From contig NZ_SAUZ01000010.1 of the NCBI RefSeq assembly GCF_004022215.1, forward strand, positions 62,001 through 126,000: 64,000 bases of DNA. The letters are read 5' to 3'. A model generated the notes under the pieces. The model saw only the letters and a list, made by a program, of their open reading frames with translations, made no database searches and was not told where the DNA came from. Made by a program: the position numbers and the translations under genes. This DNA comes from Paenirhodobacter populi. GTDB taxonomy: Bacteria; Pseudomonadota; Alphaproteobacteria; Rhodobacterales; Rhodobacteraceae. This document shows positions 26,506-35,325 of this stretch, piece by piece (within the stretch, counting starts at the first letter, position 1; the number at the start of each line of letters is the position of its first letter).

Positions 26506-26562
26506 TGTTGTTCTGCGGGGAACTGGATGCGGTTTCGCCCGGGCGGATGGCCGGGAAAAAGG

Positions 26563-26591
26563 AAACCCCGGGTTCGGCGAACCCGGGGTTT
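26563..26591 (-). terminator. Rho-independent terminator of tRNA-Val
   Basis: Perfect 13-bp stem AAACCCCGGGTTC/GAACCCGGGGTTT with a 3-base loop. On the minus strand it is followed by CCTTTTTCCC, 11 bases after the tRNA. Confidence 0.8.
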
Positions 26592-26601
26592 CATGTAATT
26601 C

Positions 26602-26676
26602 TGGTGGGCGATAACGGATTTGAACCGCTGACATCTTCGATGTGAACGAAGCGCTCTACCGCTGAGCTAATCGCCC
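26602..26676 (-). tRNA. tRNA-Val(CAC)
   Basis: 75 nt including the encoded CCA. Acceptor stem GGGCGAT/ATCGCCC, anticodon stem CTTCG/CGAAG with loop TTCACAT (anticodon CAC, codon GUG), and T-loop TTCAAAT. It decodes a codon that is abundant in this high-GC genome. Confidence 0.95.
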
Positions 26677-26763
26677 GGTAGGGGGCCTTTTAGCGGCAGT
26701 GATCAGGTTCCGCAAGAGGCTGTTTCACCGCTTTTTCCGACTTTCGCCGGGCCTGAAAAAGGA

Positions 26764-26787
26764 AACACGCGCCCGAGGGCGCGTGTT
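26764..26787 (-). terminator. Rho-independent terminator of lon
   Basis: 10-bp stem AACACGCGCC/GGCGCGTGTT with a CGAG-type loop. On the minus strand it is followed by TCCTTTTTC, about 20 bases past the lon stop codon. Confidence 0.75.
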
Positions 26788-26805
26788 CCGGATTTAGGTG
26801 GCGGA

Positions 26806-29220
26806 TCAGTGCGCGACGGCGCCCTGACCTTCGCGGGCCGCCGCGGCACGGGCCGCCGCGGCCGCTTCTTCGGCCACCTCGTCCCATTCGATCGGCTCCG
26901 GCATCCGCACCAGCGCGCGGGGCAGGACCTCACGCACATGGGTGACGGGGATGATCGTCAGCCCCTGCTTCACGTTCTGCGGGATGTCGATCAGATCCTT
27001 GGCGTTCTCGTCCGGGATCAGCACCGTCTTGATGCCGCCCCGCAGCGCCGCCAGAAGCTTTTCCTTCAACCCGCCGATCGGCAGGACATTGCCGCGCAGC
27101 GTGACCTCGCCGGTCATGGCGATGTCCTTGCGCACCGGAATGCCCGTCAGAACCGAGACGATCGAGGTCACCATCGCGATCCCGGCCGAAGGCCCGTCCT
27201 TGGGTGTGGCGCCTTCGGGAACGTGGACGTGGATGTCCATGTTCTCGAATTTCGGCGGCCGCACGCCAAGCTCGGGGGCGATCGAACGGACGTAGCTCGA
27301 CGCCGCCTCGATCGATTCCTTCATCACGTCGCCCAGTTTCCCGGTCGTCTTCATCCGGCCCTTGCCGGGCAGGCGCAACGCCTCGATCTGCAGCAGGTCG
27401 CCTCCGACCGAAGTCCAGGCCAGCCCCGTGACCACGCCCACCTGATCTTCCTTCTCGGCCAGACCGTAGCGGAACTTCTTCACCCCGAGATAGTCCTCGA
27501 GGTTCGAGGCATCGACCGTGATCGACTTCACCGCGCCCTTCGATTTGAGGATCTCGGTCACCGCCTTGCGGGCCAGCTTGGCGATCGTGCGTTCCAGACT
27601 GCGGACCCCGGCTTCACGGGTGTAGTAGCGGATGATGTCGGTCAGCGCCGCGTCGGTGACGGTGAACTCGCCCTTCTTCAGGCCGTGCGCCTTCACTTCC
27701 TTGGCGACAAGGTGCTGCTTGGCGATCTCGCGCTTTTCGTCCTCGGTGTAACCCGACAGCGGGATGATCTCCATCCGGTCCATCAGCGGCTCGGGCATGT
27801 TGTAGCTGTTCGCCGTGGTGATGAACATGACGTTCGACAGATCGTATTCCACCTCAAGATAGTGGTCGACGAAGGTGCCGTTCTGTTCCGGATCGAGCAC
27901 TTCCAGCATCGCCGAGGCCGGGTCGCCACGGAAATCCTGCCCCATCTTGTCGATTTCATCGAGCAGGATGAGCGGATTGGTGGTCTTCGCCTTCTTCAGC
28001 GCCTGGATGATCTTGCCGGGCATCGAGCCGATATAGGTCCGGCGGTGGCCGCGGATTTCCGATTCGTCACGCACACCGCCAAGCGAGATGCGGATGAATT
28101 CGCGCCCCGTGGCCTTCGCCACGCTGCGTCCGAGCGACGTCTTGCCCACGCCCGGCGGACCGACGAGGCACAGGATCGGCCCCTTCAGCTTGTCCGAACG
28201 CGCCTGCACGGCCAGATATTCGACGATCCGTTCCTTGACCTTCTCAAGGCCATAGTGATCGGCGTCGAGCACCTTTTCCGCCACGGTCAGATCCTTCTTG
28301 ACGCGCGACTTCACCCCCCACGGCAGCGCCAGCAGCCAGTCGAGGTAGTTGCGCACCACGGTGGCCTCGGCGGACATCGGGCTCATGGACTTCAGCTTCT
28401 TCAGCTCGCCCTCGGCCTTTTCGCGGGCTTCCTTGGAGAATTTCGTGTTGGCGATCTTCTCTTCCAGCTCGGTCAGTTCGTTCTGGCCTTCGTCCCCGTC
28501 GCCGAGTTCCTTCTGAATGGCCTTCATCTGCTCATTCAGATAGTATTCGCGTTGGGTCTTCTCCATCTGCGACTTGACGCGGGACTTGATCTTCTTCTCG
28601 ACCTGAAGGACGGAAACCTCGCCCTGCATCAGGCCGTAGACCTTTTCCAGACGCGACGAAACGTCAAGCGTTTCAAGCAGTTCCTGCTTCGCCTTCACGT
28701 CGAGGCCAAGGTGACCCGCCACCAGATCGGCAAGCTTGTCGGCCTCATGCGTTTCCGAAACGGCCGCGAGGGCTTCCTCGGGGACGTTCTTCTTGATCTT
28801 GGCATACCGCTCGAATTCCTCGGCGACCGAGCGCAGCAGCGCCCGGATCGTGTCCTGATCGCCTTCGGTTTCCTCCAGCTCGACGGCCTCGGCCTCGAAG
28901 AAGGACTCGTTGGTCAGGAATTCGGTGATCTTCACCCGCGTCTTGCCTTCGACCAGCACCTTGACGGTGCCGTCGGGCAATTTCAGCAGTTGCAGCACAT
29001 TGGCCAGCACGCCGGTGCGGTAGATCCCGTCCTGGGTCGGCTCATCGACCGAAGGGTCGATCTGGCTGGCCAGCAGGATCTGGCGGTCGTCCGACATCAC
29101 CTCTTCCAAGGCGCGAACGGATTTTTCCCGGCCCACGAAAAGCGGCACGATCATGTGGGGAAACACCACGATGTCGCGCAGCGGAAGGACCGGATAGGTG
29201 GTCGAGAGGGTCTCGGTCAT
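26806..29220 (-). CDS. lon: ATP-dependent Lon protease
   Basis: 804-residue cytoplasmic AAA+ serine protease that degrades misfolded and regulatory proteins. N-terminal LAN substrate domain ([20 protein letters not shown]), coiled coil near 190-280, Walker [12 protein letters not shown], Walker [11 protein letters not shown], arginine-finger region, then the protease domain with catalytic Ser in [11 protein letters not shown] and Lys in [15 protein letters not shown]. The second of two adjacent ATGs (29220) is chosen for its spacing from GAGG; 29223 is possible. A heat-shock-type promoter candidate lies upstream and a terminator downstream. Confidence 0.97.
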   Translation of the reverse strand: MTETLSTTYPVLPLRDIVVFPHMIVPLFVGREKSVRALEEVMSDDRQILLASQIDPSVDEPTQDGIYRTGVLANVLQLLKLPDGTVKVLVEGKTRVKITEFLTNESFFEAEAVELEETEGDQDTIRALLRSVAEEFERYAKIKKNVPEEALAAVSETHEADKLADLVAGHLGLDVKAKQELLETLDVSSRLEKVYGLMQGEVSVLQVEKKIKSRVKSQMEKTQREYYLNEQMKAIQKELGDGDEGQNELTELEEKIANTKFSKEAREKAEGELKKLKSMSPMSAEATVVRNYLDWLLALPWGVKSRVKKDLTVAEKVLDADHYGLEKVKERIVEYLAVQARSDKLKGPILCLVGPPGVGKTSLGRSVAKATGREFIRISLGGVRDESEIRGHRRTYIGSMPGKIIQALKKAKTTNPLILLDEIDKMGQDFRGDPASAMLEVLDPEQNGTFVDHYLEVEYDLSNVMFITTANSYNMPEPLMDRMEIIPLSGYTEDEKREIAKQHLVAKEVKAHGLKKGEFTVTDAALTDIIRYYTREAGVRSLERTIAKLARKAVTEILKSKGAVKSITVDASNLEDYLGVKKFRYGLAEKEDQVGVVTGLAWTSVGGDLLQIEALRLPGKGRMKTTGKLGDVMKESIEAASSYVRSIAPELGVRPPKFENMDIHVHVPEGATPKDGPSAGIAMVTSIVSVLTGIPVRKDIAMTGEVTLRGNVLPIGGLKEKLLAALRGGIKTVLIPDENAKDLIDIPQNVKQGLTIIPVTHVREVLPRALVRMPEPIEWDEVAEEAAAAARAAAAREGQGAVAH

Positions 29221-29290
29221 CATTTTTCCTCTATGGCGAAAGGGCACCGGCCCCGCCCTTGCGGCAGCCACGGCCCTTCCCGGTTTGACC

Positions 29291-29321
29291 ATATCTAGGG
29301 GGCCGGGGCGGGCGGTTCAAC
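29291..29321 (-). promoter_or_regulatory. Candidate sigma-32 (RpoH) promoter of lon
   Basis: On the minus strand GTTGAA (29316-29321) is followed after 13 bases by CCCCCTAGATAT (29291-29302). This resembles the RpoH pattern CTTGAA-N13-CCCCATNT. It lies about 70 bases upstream of the lon start. lon is a classic heat-shock gene and rpoH is in this window. Confidence 0.45.
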
Positions 29322-29389
29322 CAGTGCGCCCGTCTGGCCCGTCACGTCGTGGTTACATTGCAGGCACCGGCGTCGGACGGCAAGGGGGA

Positions 29390-30736
29390 TCAGCGCGGCA
29401 GGATCATTTCCACGGAAAGCCCGCCCAGCCGGGTGCTGGCACCCAGCTTCAGCGTGCCGCCGTGGCGGCGCGCGATGTCGGCGGCGATCGCAAGGCCCAG
29501 CCCGACGCCCTGTCCCCGGTCCTGATTGCGCGCGGGGTCGAGCCGGGTGAAGGGTTTCAGCGCCTCTTCCCGTTGCGCGGGCGGGATGCCGGGGCCGTCG
29601 TCCTCGACGGTGATGCGCACGGTCTTGGGGGTCAGCGTAACCGTGACCTCGGCGCGCGAGCCGTAGCGCGCGGCATTGCCCAGCAGGTTTTCCAGCGCGC
29701 GGCGGATCGCGTCGTGGCGCAGCTGCAGCACGACGGATCCCGGGGCAGGGCAGGAGGCCAGCGTCACCGGATTGCCGACCCGGTTCGCATCCCCGACGAT
29801 GCGGGTGACGAAATCGCAGATATCCGTGGGTTCCGGATCATCCTGCAACGCCCCCTCGCGCGAGAAATCGAGAAAAGCGTTGATCATCTTGCCCATTTCA
29901 TCGACGTCGCGTTCCATCGCGGCGATATCCTCGCGCGTGTCCGGATCGTCGGGCAGCATCGACAGGCCCAGCCGCAGCCGCGTCAGCGGAGTGCGCAGGT
30001 CATGGCTGATGCCTGACAGCATCAGGGTGCGCTGCTCGATCTGCCGCTCGATCCGGGCGCGCATGTCGTTGAAGGCGCGCCCGGCGGTGCGCACCTCGGT
30101 CGCGCCCGAGGGATGGTAGGGCACCGAATGGCCCTTGCCGAAGGCCTCGGCCGCGCGCGCCAGCCGGTGGATCGGCCGCAACTGGTTGCGCAGGAAGATG
30201 AAGGCGATCACCGTCATCAGGATGGAAACCCCGACCATCAGCACCAGCAGCTGATGCGGATTGCTGGCCGAAACCCGGTCGCGCGGGAAAGAGATGCGCA
30301 TCATCCCCCACCGGCTCTGCACATGCAGCGTGACCCGCGATCCGTCCCGCAGATCGATGGAGCGCAGGCCGGGAATCGCATTGCGAATCGTGTCGATGAC
30401 GACGATCCCGGTCAGGTCGAGCGGGCGGCGCATGTCGGTGTCGATGTCACGCGGCGTGGTGTCGGGCAGCGCCACCGTCAGGCCGAGCGGTTCGGAGAGG
30501 TCCAGAATCGCCTCCCGCGCGGCGCCGAGCGTCGGGGCATGGTCGATCCTGTCGGTCACCAGCACGATCTCGCGCAGCATGGATTCGGTCATCTGCCGGG
30601 TCACGCGGTCGAAATGGCGCTGGATGAAGACGACCGAGACGACAAGCTGGATGGTGATGACCGGCACGATGAGGATCAGCGCGGCACGCCCGTAGAGCCC
30701 GCGCGGCATCACCTGTTTGAGCCAGCCGAAATTCAT
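29390..30736 (-). CDS. Sensor histidine kinase with HAMP domain, EnvZ-like
   Basis: 448-residue inner-membrane two-component kinase. First span at about 17-38 (RAALILIVPVITIQLVVSVV), periplasmic loop to about 155, second span at about 160-180 (LLVLMVGVSILMTVIAFIFL), and a HAMP linker. The HisKA phospho-site is SGISHDLRTPLTRL. The ATPase domain has N-box LENLLGNAARYG, G1 VEDDGPGIPP and G2 GQGVGLGLAIA. No response regulator gene is adjacent in the window. It is divergent from the metallo-hydrolase gene by only 40 bases. Confidence 0.92.
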   Translation of the reverse strand: MNFGWLKQVMPRGLYGRAALILIVPVITIQLVVSVVFIQRHFDRVTRQMTESMLREIVLVTDRIDHAPTLGAAREAILDLSEPLGLTVALPDTTPRDIDTDMRRPLDLTGIVVIDTIRNAIPGLRSIDLRDGSRVTLHVQSRWGMMRISFPRDRVSASNPHQLLVLMVGVSILMTVIAFIFLRNQLRPIHRLARAAEAFGKGHSVPYHPSGATEVRTAGRAFNDMRARIERQIEQRTLMLSGISHDLRTPLTRLRLGLSMLPDDPDTREDIAAMERDVDEMGKMINAFLDFSREGALQDDPEPTDICDFVTRIVGDANRVGNPVTLASCPAPGSVVLQLRHDAIRRALENLLGNAARYGSRAEVTVTLTPKTVRITVEDDGPGIPPAQREEALKPFTRLDPARNQDRGQGVGLGLAIAADIARRHGGTLKLGASTRLGGLSVEMILPR

Positions 30737-30776
30737 CCTAAATTCTTATCCGCAATGCCTGACGGGGGGAAGCGGA

Positions 30777-31658
30777 ATGGCGATGATGGCCGGGCTGGAG
30801 CCGGGCGTGCGGCGGATCGTGGCGCGCAATCCCTCGCCGATGACGGGAACCGGGACCTGCACCTATGTCGTGGGGACGGGGCGCGTCGCGGTGATCGACC
30901 CCGGCCCGGCGGATCCTGCGCATATGCAGGCGCTGCTTGGCGGGCTGGGGCGCGGCGAGCGGGTGGAGGCGATCTTCGTCACCCATGCGCATCTGGACCA
31001 TTCCCCCGGCGCGCGCCTTCTGGCCGAGGTGACGGGCGCGGCGGTGCATGCTTTCGGCCCGGCCGACGCCGGACGTTCGCCCGTCATGGCCCGGCTGGCG
31101 GCGCAGGGGCTCGCGGGGGGCGGCGAGGGGGTCGATGCGGCATTCCGGCCCGATGTCCTTCTGGCGGATGGCGCGGTGGTGTCCGGCCCGGACTGGTCGC
31201 TGCGCGCATTGCACACCCCCGGCCATTTCGGCAATCACCTCGGCTTCGCCTTTGGCGACGCGATCTTTACCGGCGATCTGGTGATGGGCTGGTCCTCGAC
31301 GCTGATTTCCCCGCCCGACGGGGATCTGGGGGATTACATGCGCTCGCTCGACCGGCTGGCGGCGGAAGGGGCGCGGCGCTTCTTCCCCGGCCACGGCGAT
31401 CCGGTCGAGACGCCGGCCGAGCGGCTTGCCGCCCTTGCCGGGCATCGCCGCGCGCGCTCCCGCCAGATCATGGAGGTTCTGGCGCGGGGACCGGCGACGG
31501 TGATGTCGATCGTGCGCAGCCTCTACACCGACCTGCCCGAGGACCTGCATCCCGTCGCCGCCCGCAACGTCTTTGCGCATCTTGTTGAAATGCATTCGAA
31601 AAACGAGATATCTCAGGCTTCGGAGCTGTCCCCCGGGGCAATCTTCTTCCGCCGGTAA
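30777..31658 (+). CDS. MBL-fold metallo-hydrolase
   Basis: 293-residue metallo-beta-lactamase-fold hydrolase of the LACTB2-like branch. Metal motif THAHLDHSPGARLL (HxHxDH), second His in ALHTPGHFGNHLGFAF, Asp in AIFTGDLVMGW and a late His in FFPGHGDPVE. A C-terminal winged-helix-like segment (RARSRQIMEVLARGPATVMS) is typical of this branch. The ATG at 30777 lies just after a GGGGGA tract. Related proteins act as thioester hydrolases or endoribonucleases; the substrate here is unknown. Confidence 0.9.
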   Translation: MAMMAGLEPGVRRIVARNPSPMTGTGTCTYVVGTGRVAVIDPGPADPAHMQALLGGLGRGERVEAIFVTHAHLDHSPGARLLAEVTGAAVHAFGPADAGRSPVMARLAAQGLAGGGEGVDAAFRPDVLLADGAVVSGPDWSLRALHTPGHFGNHLGFAFGDAIFTGDLVMGWSSTLISPPDGDLGDYMRSLDRLAAEGARRFFPGHGDPVETPAERLAALAGHRRARSRQIMEVLARGPATVMSIVRSLYTDLPEDLHPVAARNVFAHLVEMHSKNEISQASELSPGAIFFRR

Positions 31659-31727
31659 GAAAAGTCGAAAAATCTCGTTTCCGCCTCTTGCACCCCTGAA
31701 TCGCTGCCGCTATACACCGCCGCATGT

Positions 31728-31802
31728 TCCGGCGTAGCTCAGCGGTAGAGCAGTTGACTGTTAATCAATTGGTCGTAGGTTCGATCCCTACCGCCGGAGC
31801 CA
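31728..31802 (+). tRNA. tRNA-Asn(GUU)
   Basis: 75 nt with encoded CCA. Acceptor TCCGGCG/CGCCGGA, anticodon stem GTTGA/TCAAT with loop CTGTTAA (anticodon GTT), T-loop TTCGATC. A short hairpin with TTTT follows. Confidence 0.96.
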
Positions 31803-31808
31803 TAGATC

Positions 31809-31827
31809 ACTGAAGACATTCAGTTTT
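31809..31827 (+). terminator. Weak terminator after tRNA-Asn
   Basis: 6-bp stem ACTGAA/TTCAGT with a 4-base loop followed by TTTC, seven bases after the tRNA. Short stem, so moderate support. Confidence 0.5.
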
Positions 31828-32084
31828 CTGTTCAGCTACACTTTCCCCACCCATCACCTGACTCGTTTGAAGCCGAACGGCGGTCAGGCTGGTTGGTTGC
31901 GGGCGTTCAGGCGTGGGCTGGTCACGACCAGCATGTCATCCGCGTGGATAAATCCGGGGGCGGGCGCCTTTCTGAGGAGATTCCGGGTCCTGCGGTGCCG
32001 ATGCACTGACCGGCGGGGGTTTGAGCGGACATGAACTCTTCCGCCCATCACCCGGTTTTCACTGGATTTTACCGTAACCGGTAT
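31828..32084. other. Gene-free spacer between tRNA-Asn and tRNA-Leu
   Basis: About 250 bases where I find no supported gene. A minus-strand frame ending near 31884 reads as a short peptide (LVVTSPRLNARNQPA) but its longer frame runs through the tRNA-Leu gene and is not credible; it could be a gene remnant. Confidence 0.4.
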
Positions 32085-32411
32085 TGGTGCGGACGACGGG
32101 GATCGAACCCGTACTCTCACAGAGAGGCAGATTTTCGTACCACTTCGGCTTTCGCCGCCGCCCCGTCCTTGCGGGCCGGGCGTTCGTGGTCTGGACTGTC
32201 CCTTCGCCGTGACCCGCAGGCTTGATGACCCGTAGGCTTTAGGCGCCGCCCGTCCAGTCTCTACACCTTCCCCTTGCGGGGCTTGGCTCGGGATTGGCAA
32301 CGGGTTTCCCCGGAAGCTTTCCCCGACTTTGAGCGGTTCTACACCGCGGATTTCCCCGCGGGCACTCCAATTTTTAAAGTCTGCTGCGTCTACCAGTTTC
32401 GCCACGTCCGC
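32085..32411 (-). tRNA. tRNA-Leu(UAA), interrupted by a group I intron
   Basis: Exon 1 is 32377-32411 (35 nt) and exon 2 is 32085-32135 (51 nt with encoded CCA). Joined, they give an 86-nt class-II tRNA. The acceptor is GCGGACG/CGTCCGC, the D-arm lies in GCGAAACTGGTAGACGC, and the anticodon stem GCAGA/TCTGC closes the loop CTT|AAAA (anticodon UAA). The variable arm CTCTCTGTGAGAG and T-arm ACGGG-TTCGATC-CCCGT complete it. The break falls between anticodon bases U34 and A35, the site used by tRNA-Leu(UAA) introns of cyanobacteria and plastids. Without removal of the insert neither the anticodon stem nor the acceptor is contiguous. Confidence 0.93.
32136..32376 (-). ncRNA. Group I intron (IC3-like) in tRNA-Leu(UAA)
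   Basis: 241-nt self-splicing-type intron. P1 pairs exon ACTT and intron T with GGAGT, placing the conserved U-G wobble at the 5-prime splice site. The last intron base is G. The core reads CAATCCCGAGCCAAGC (P4 region), a P6-type hairpin CCCC-GCAA-GGGG, and GGTGTAGAGACTGGAC, where CTGGAC (32252-32257) pairs with GTCCAG (32191-32196) as P7. P2 is CCGCGG/CCGCGG and a 3-prime GGC-GAAA-GCC hairpin fits P9. The GTAGAGACT string is nearly that of cyanobacterial trnL introns. No homing endonuclease is encoded, so mobility would need help in trans. Confidence 0.9.
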
Positions 32412-32483
32412 ATGGCCCCGCGAAGGGCCGACTGCTTTCTAACCGGGTGTCGGCCCCTCTTTCAATCCGCAATCGGCGCGGGG

Positions 32484-33020
32484 TCAGGCGCGCAGCGCGA
32501 CAGCCGCGTCGATTCCGCAGACCTCGCGGATGAAACCGCGGATGGCGGGCACGTCGCAGGGCAATGTCTCGGCCAGATCGCCGCAATAGTCCTGCCAGAA
32601 GCCCAGATGCTTGCGCCCGACCGCGATCAGCACCGGCACGTCGGACAAGAGCGCCTGTTCCAGCGTGGCGCGAAAGCCGCCGCCCTCGGCCTCGACCTTG
32701 CCGAATCGGTTCAGCACCAGAAGGTCGGGGCGCACCGCCAGAACGGCATCGACCTCGCCCGCGACCTCGGTCAGCGCGACGGAATCGAGCCGGCATCCCT
32801 GCGACCCGGTGCCCAGATCCTGTGTGATCTTGCGCCGCGATCCGTCATGCAGCGCGCGCAGCACGATGTCGGTGCAGTCGCATCCGGTGCCGGGTTCATA
32901 GCCCTGAAGGTAGCCGACGATCCGCCGCCCGCGCAGGGCGGGGTCGGCCAAAGCCTCGGCCATCATGTCGTCGACCGGGGTTTCCGGGTCGAACACTACG
33001 GCGGCAAGTTTTGACGGCAT
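32484..33020 (-). CDS. DUF2478 domain protein
   Basis: 178 residues, matching the DUF2478 family, nucleotide-binding-like proteins often found near molybdenum genes. Visible segments are LAAVVFDPETPVDDMMAEAL, GYEPGTGCDCTDIVLRAL, LDSVALTEVAG and DLLVLNRFGKVEAEGGGFR, the last typical of P-loop-derived folds. The ATG at 33020 fits the family. It follows mobA by 26 bases on the same strand, which supports a role in molybdenum metabolism, although its biochemistry is unknown. Confidence 0.82.
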   Translation of the reverse strand: MPSKLAAVVFDPETPVDDMMAEALADPALRGRRIVGYLQGYEPGTGCDCTDIVLRALHDGSRRKITQDLGTGSQGCRLDSVALTEVAGEVDAVLAVRPDLLVLNRFGKVEAEGGGFRATLEQALLSDVPVLIAVGRKHLGFWQDYCGDLAETLPCDVPAIRGFIREVCGIDAAVALRA

Positions 33021-33046
33021 CGCGCAAATCCCTGATGATCCGGGGA

Positions 33047-33709
33047 TCATGATCCCGCCGGCGGCTGGCGGTCAAGGCCGAAGATCAGCGGGGCCAGACG
33101 GCGCGCCCTGTCCAGATCGCCGGGGGCATTGACGTTGAAGAACGGATCGAAGGGCTCCGTCGGGAAGCGCGCCCAGCCGGTGCCGTGCCGCTCGGTCCAC
33201 AGCACGATCTTCGACACCCCGGCCGTCAGCGCCTGCCGCAGATCCTCGCGCAGCGATACCGGCCAGAGCCCGAAGGTCGGATGCCGCACCATCCGTCCGC
33301 TGGCGGGGTCGTCGGTCGCGGCGAGCACGATCGGGGTTTCGGGTGTCTTCGCCCGCCACAGCGCCCCGGCCAGACCGGCGGGCAGGAAGGGCGTATCGGC
33401 GGCGGCGGTCAGGATATGGCCGTAACCCCGCGCGGCGGCGTGATCCATCCCCGCCAGCACCCCGGCCAGAGGCCCGGGCAGGCCCGGCAGACTGTCCGGC
33501 ACGACCTCGAGCCCCAGATCAGCGAACCGCGCCGGATCGCCGTTCGCGTTCAGCACCAGCGTCCGGCATTGCGGGCGCAGGCGCGCCACCACCGCCTCGA
33601 TCATCGTGAGGGGGCCAAGCGACAGCCGCCCCTTGTCGCCGCCGCCCATGCGCCGCGCGGCCCCGCCGGCGAGGATGACGCCCATGATGTCTGTCCGCGG
33701 ATCGGTCAT
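33047..33709 (-). CDS. mobA: Molybdenum cofactor guanylyltransferase
   Basis: 220-residue cytoplasmic enzyme that adds GMP to molybdopterin to form MGD for DMSO-reductase-family enzymes. The nucleotide-binding loop GVILAGGAARRMGGGDKG is intact, with a later LTAAADTPFLPAGL (metal Asp) and FFNVNAPGDLDRA near the end. The ATG at 33709 is chosen for fit. It precedes the DUF2478 gene and is probably co-transcribed with it. Confidence 0.93.
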   Translation of the reverse strand: MTDPRTDIMGVILAGGAARRMGGGDKGRLSLGPLTMIEAVVARLRPQCRTLVLNANGDPARFADLGLEVVPDSLPGLPGPLAGVLAGMDHAAARGYGHILTAAADTPFLPAGLAGALWRAKTPETPIVLAATDDPASGRMVRHPTFGLWPVSLREDLRQALTAGVSKIVLWTERHGTGWARFPTEPFDPFFNVNAPGDLDRARRLAPLIFGLDRQPPAGS

Positions 33710-33846
33710 CGCCCGGCCTCCCTGACGCCGGTGTGCCCGAAACGCCTCCGGTGACGCAAGGGCGCGATTTTCCCGCGGCTGGGGAACCCGGCCCGTTCGG
33801 GGCACGTTGACCCCGCATCAATCCGGGGCGTCGGACCGGGGAAAGC

Positions 33847-35325
33847 ATGACGACGAGGGACTTCCAGCTGCAACCGGGCCGGAACTGCTGGCGCATCGCG
33901 CCCGCGGACCGCCTTGCCGTCATCGTCGATGCGGCGGATTACTTTGTCGCGGCGCGGCGGGCGATGCTGTCCGCGCGCCATACCATCACGCTGATCGGCT
34001 GGGATTTCGATGCGCGGATCCGGCTGGGCGCGACCGGGAATGGCGATGACGGGCCGGAACGGCTGGGGGATTTCCTGCTCTGGCTGGCCGATCGCACGCC
34101 GGGATTGCAGATCCGCCTGCTTCGCTGGGATACCGGCGCGTTCCGGGCGCTGCTGCGCGGCTCGATGATCTGGACCATCCTGCGCTGGAAGGCGCATCCG
34201 CGGATCACCCTGCGCCTTGACGGGGTGCATCCGGTGGCGGGCTCGCATCACCAGAAGATCGTGATGATCGACGATTGCCTGGCCTTTTGCGGCGGGATCG
34301 ACATCACCCTGGGCCGCTGGGACACGTCAGAACATCTGGACGACGATCCCCGCCGCGTCGATCCGAACGGCCGGCCGCTGAAGCCCTGGCACGACGTGAC
34401 CACGGTGTTCGACGGCCCTGCCGCGCGTGTCATGGGCGAGCTTGCCCGTGCGCGCTGGCAGGCCGCGACGGGGGAGGTGCTGCCCGAATGCACCGAGCCG
34501 CACGACTGCTGGCCAAAGGGCGTCGCGCCCGGATTTCGCGGCATGCGGCTGGGTATCGCGCGCACCATGCCGAAGATGAACGGAACCCGCCCCGCGCATG
34601 AGATCGAGACCGCCTATCTGGACCTGATCGCCGGGGCGAAACGGTTCATCTATGCCGAAAGCCAGTATTTCGCCTCGCGCCGCATCGCCCATGCCATCGC
34701 CGAGCGGCTGGCCGAAGAGGACGGGCCGGAGATCGTCATCGTCAATCCCCATGTGGCGGAGGGCTGGCTTGAACCCCTCGCGATGGACAGCGCCCGTGCA
34801 AGGCTGGTCACGGCGCTGCGCAGGATCGACCGTCACGGGCGCCTGCGGATCTATCATCCGCGCACCGAGGGCGGGAGGAACATCTATGTCCATGCCAAGG
34901 TGATGATCGTCGATGATCGCGTGCTGCGGGTCGGATCGTCGAATTTCAACAACCGCTCGCTGCGACTCGACACCGAATGCGACGTGATCCTGACCGCACC
35001 CGAGGCGGAGGGCGCCGGTCCGGTTCCGGGCATCGCCCGGTTGCGCGACCGGCTGATCGCCGAGCATCTGGGCATCGCGTCCGCCGATTTTGCCGCGCAT
35101 TTCGCCCGGACCGGATCGCTGACCGCCTCGATCGAGGCGCTGCGCGGCGCGGGGCGCAGCCTTGTCCCCTATCGCGTCCCGCGGCTTTCGGGCGTGTCGG
35201 AATGGCTTGCGGACAATGAAATCCTCGACCCGAACGGGCCGGACGAGATGTTCGAACATCCCGCCCGGCGTGGGCTGTTCAAGGGATGGGACCGGCTGCT
35301 GAACCGCCTGCACCACCGGGCCTGA
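33847..35325 (+). CDS. Phospholipase D-like protein (cardiolipin synthase type)
   Basis: 492 residues with two HKD motifs: SHHQKIVMIDDCLAFCGG near residue 135 and YVHAKVMIVDDRVLRVGSSN near residue 350. Each supplies His-Lys-Asp to the shared active site. There is no clear N-terminal membrane span, unlike bacterial cardiolipin synthase A, so it fits the VTC/PLD-like proteins common in Rhodobacterales. Likely a phosphatidyltransferase or phospholipase at the membrane surface. A dispersed repeat lies downstream. Confidence 0.88.
   Translation: MTTRDFQLQPGRNCWRIAPADRLAVIVDAADYFVAARRAMLSARHTITLIGWDFDARIRLGATGNGDDGPERLGDFLLWLADRTPGLQIRLLRWDTGAFRALLRGSMIWTILRWKAHPRITLRLDGVHPVAGSHHQKIVMIDDCLAFCGGIDITLGRWDTSEHLDDDPRRVDPNGRPLKPWHDVTTVFDGPAARVMGELARARWQAATGEVLPECTEPHDCWPKGVAPGFRGMRLGIARTMPKMNGTRPAHEIETAYLDLIAGAKRFIYAESQYFASRRIAHAIAERLAEEDGPEIVIVNPHVAEGWLEPLAMDSARARLVTALRRIDRHGRLRIYHPRTEGGRNIYVHAKVMIVDDRVLRVGSSNFNNRSLRLDTECDVILTAPEAEGAGPVPGIARLRDRLIAEHLGIASADFAAHFARTGSLTASIEALRGAGRSLVPYRVPRLSGVSEWLADNEILDPNGPDEMFEHPARRGLFKGWDRLLNRLHHRA

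Larger units (their letters stand above)
26157..26562. other. Structured non-coding region with candidate FNR box
   Basis: About 400 bases without a credible gene. It carries an inverted repeat TTTCGTCC/GGACGAAA (26322-26329 and 26356-26363) enclosing a second hairpin CGTCCCC/GGGGACG. It also carries an FNR-like dyad at 26400-26413 and a strong hairpin at 26481-26505. The order dyad, about 70 bases, hairpin would suit a small plus-strand RNA; this is untested. Confidence 0.45.

Noticed and set aside
31884..32405. Minus-strand open frame of 173 codons
   Set aside because: It runs through the intron-containing tRNA-Leu gene; translation of tRNA and intron sequence explains it.
32425..32456. 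Terminator hairpin between the DUF2478 gene and tRNA-Leu
   Set aside because: An 8-bp GGGCCGAC/GTCGGCCC stem exists, but the loop is 16 bases and no T-tract follows on the minus strand.
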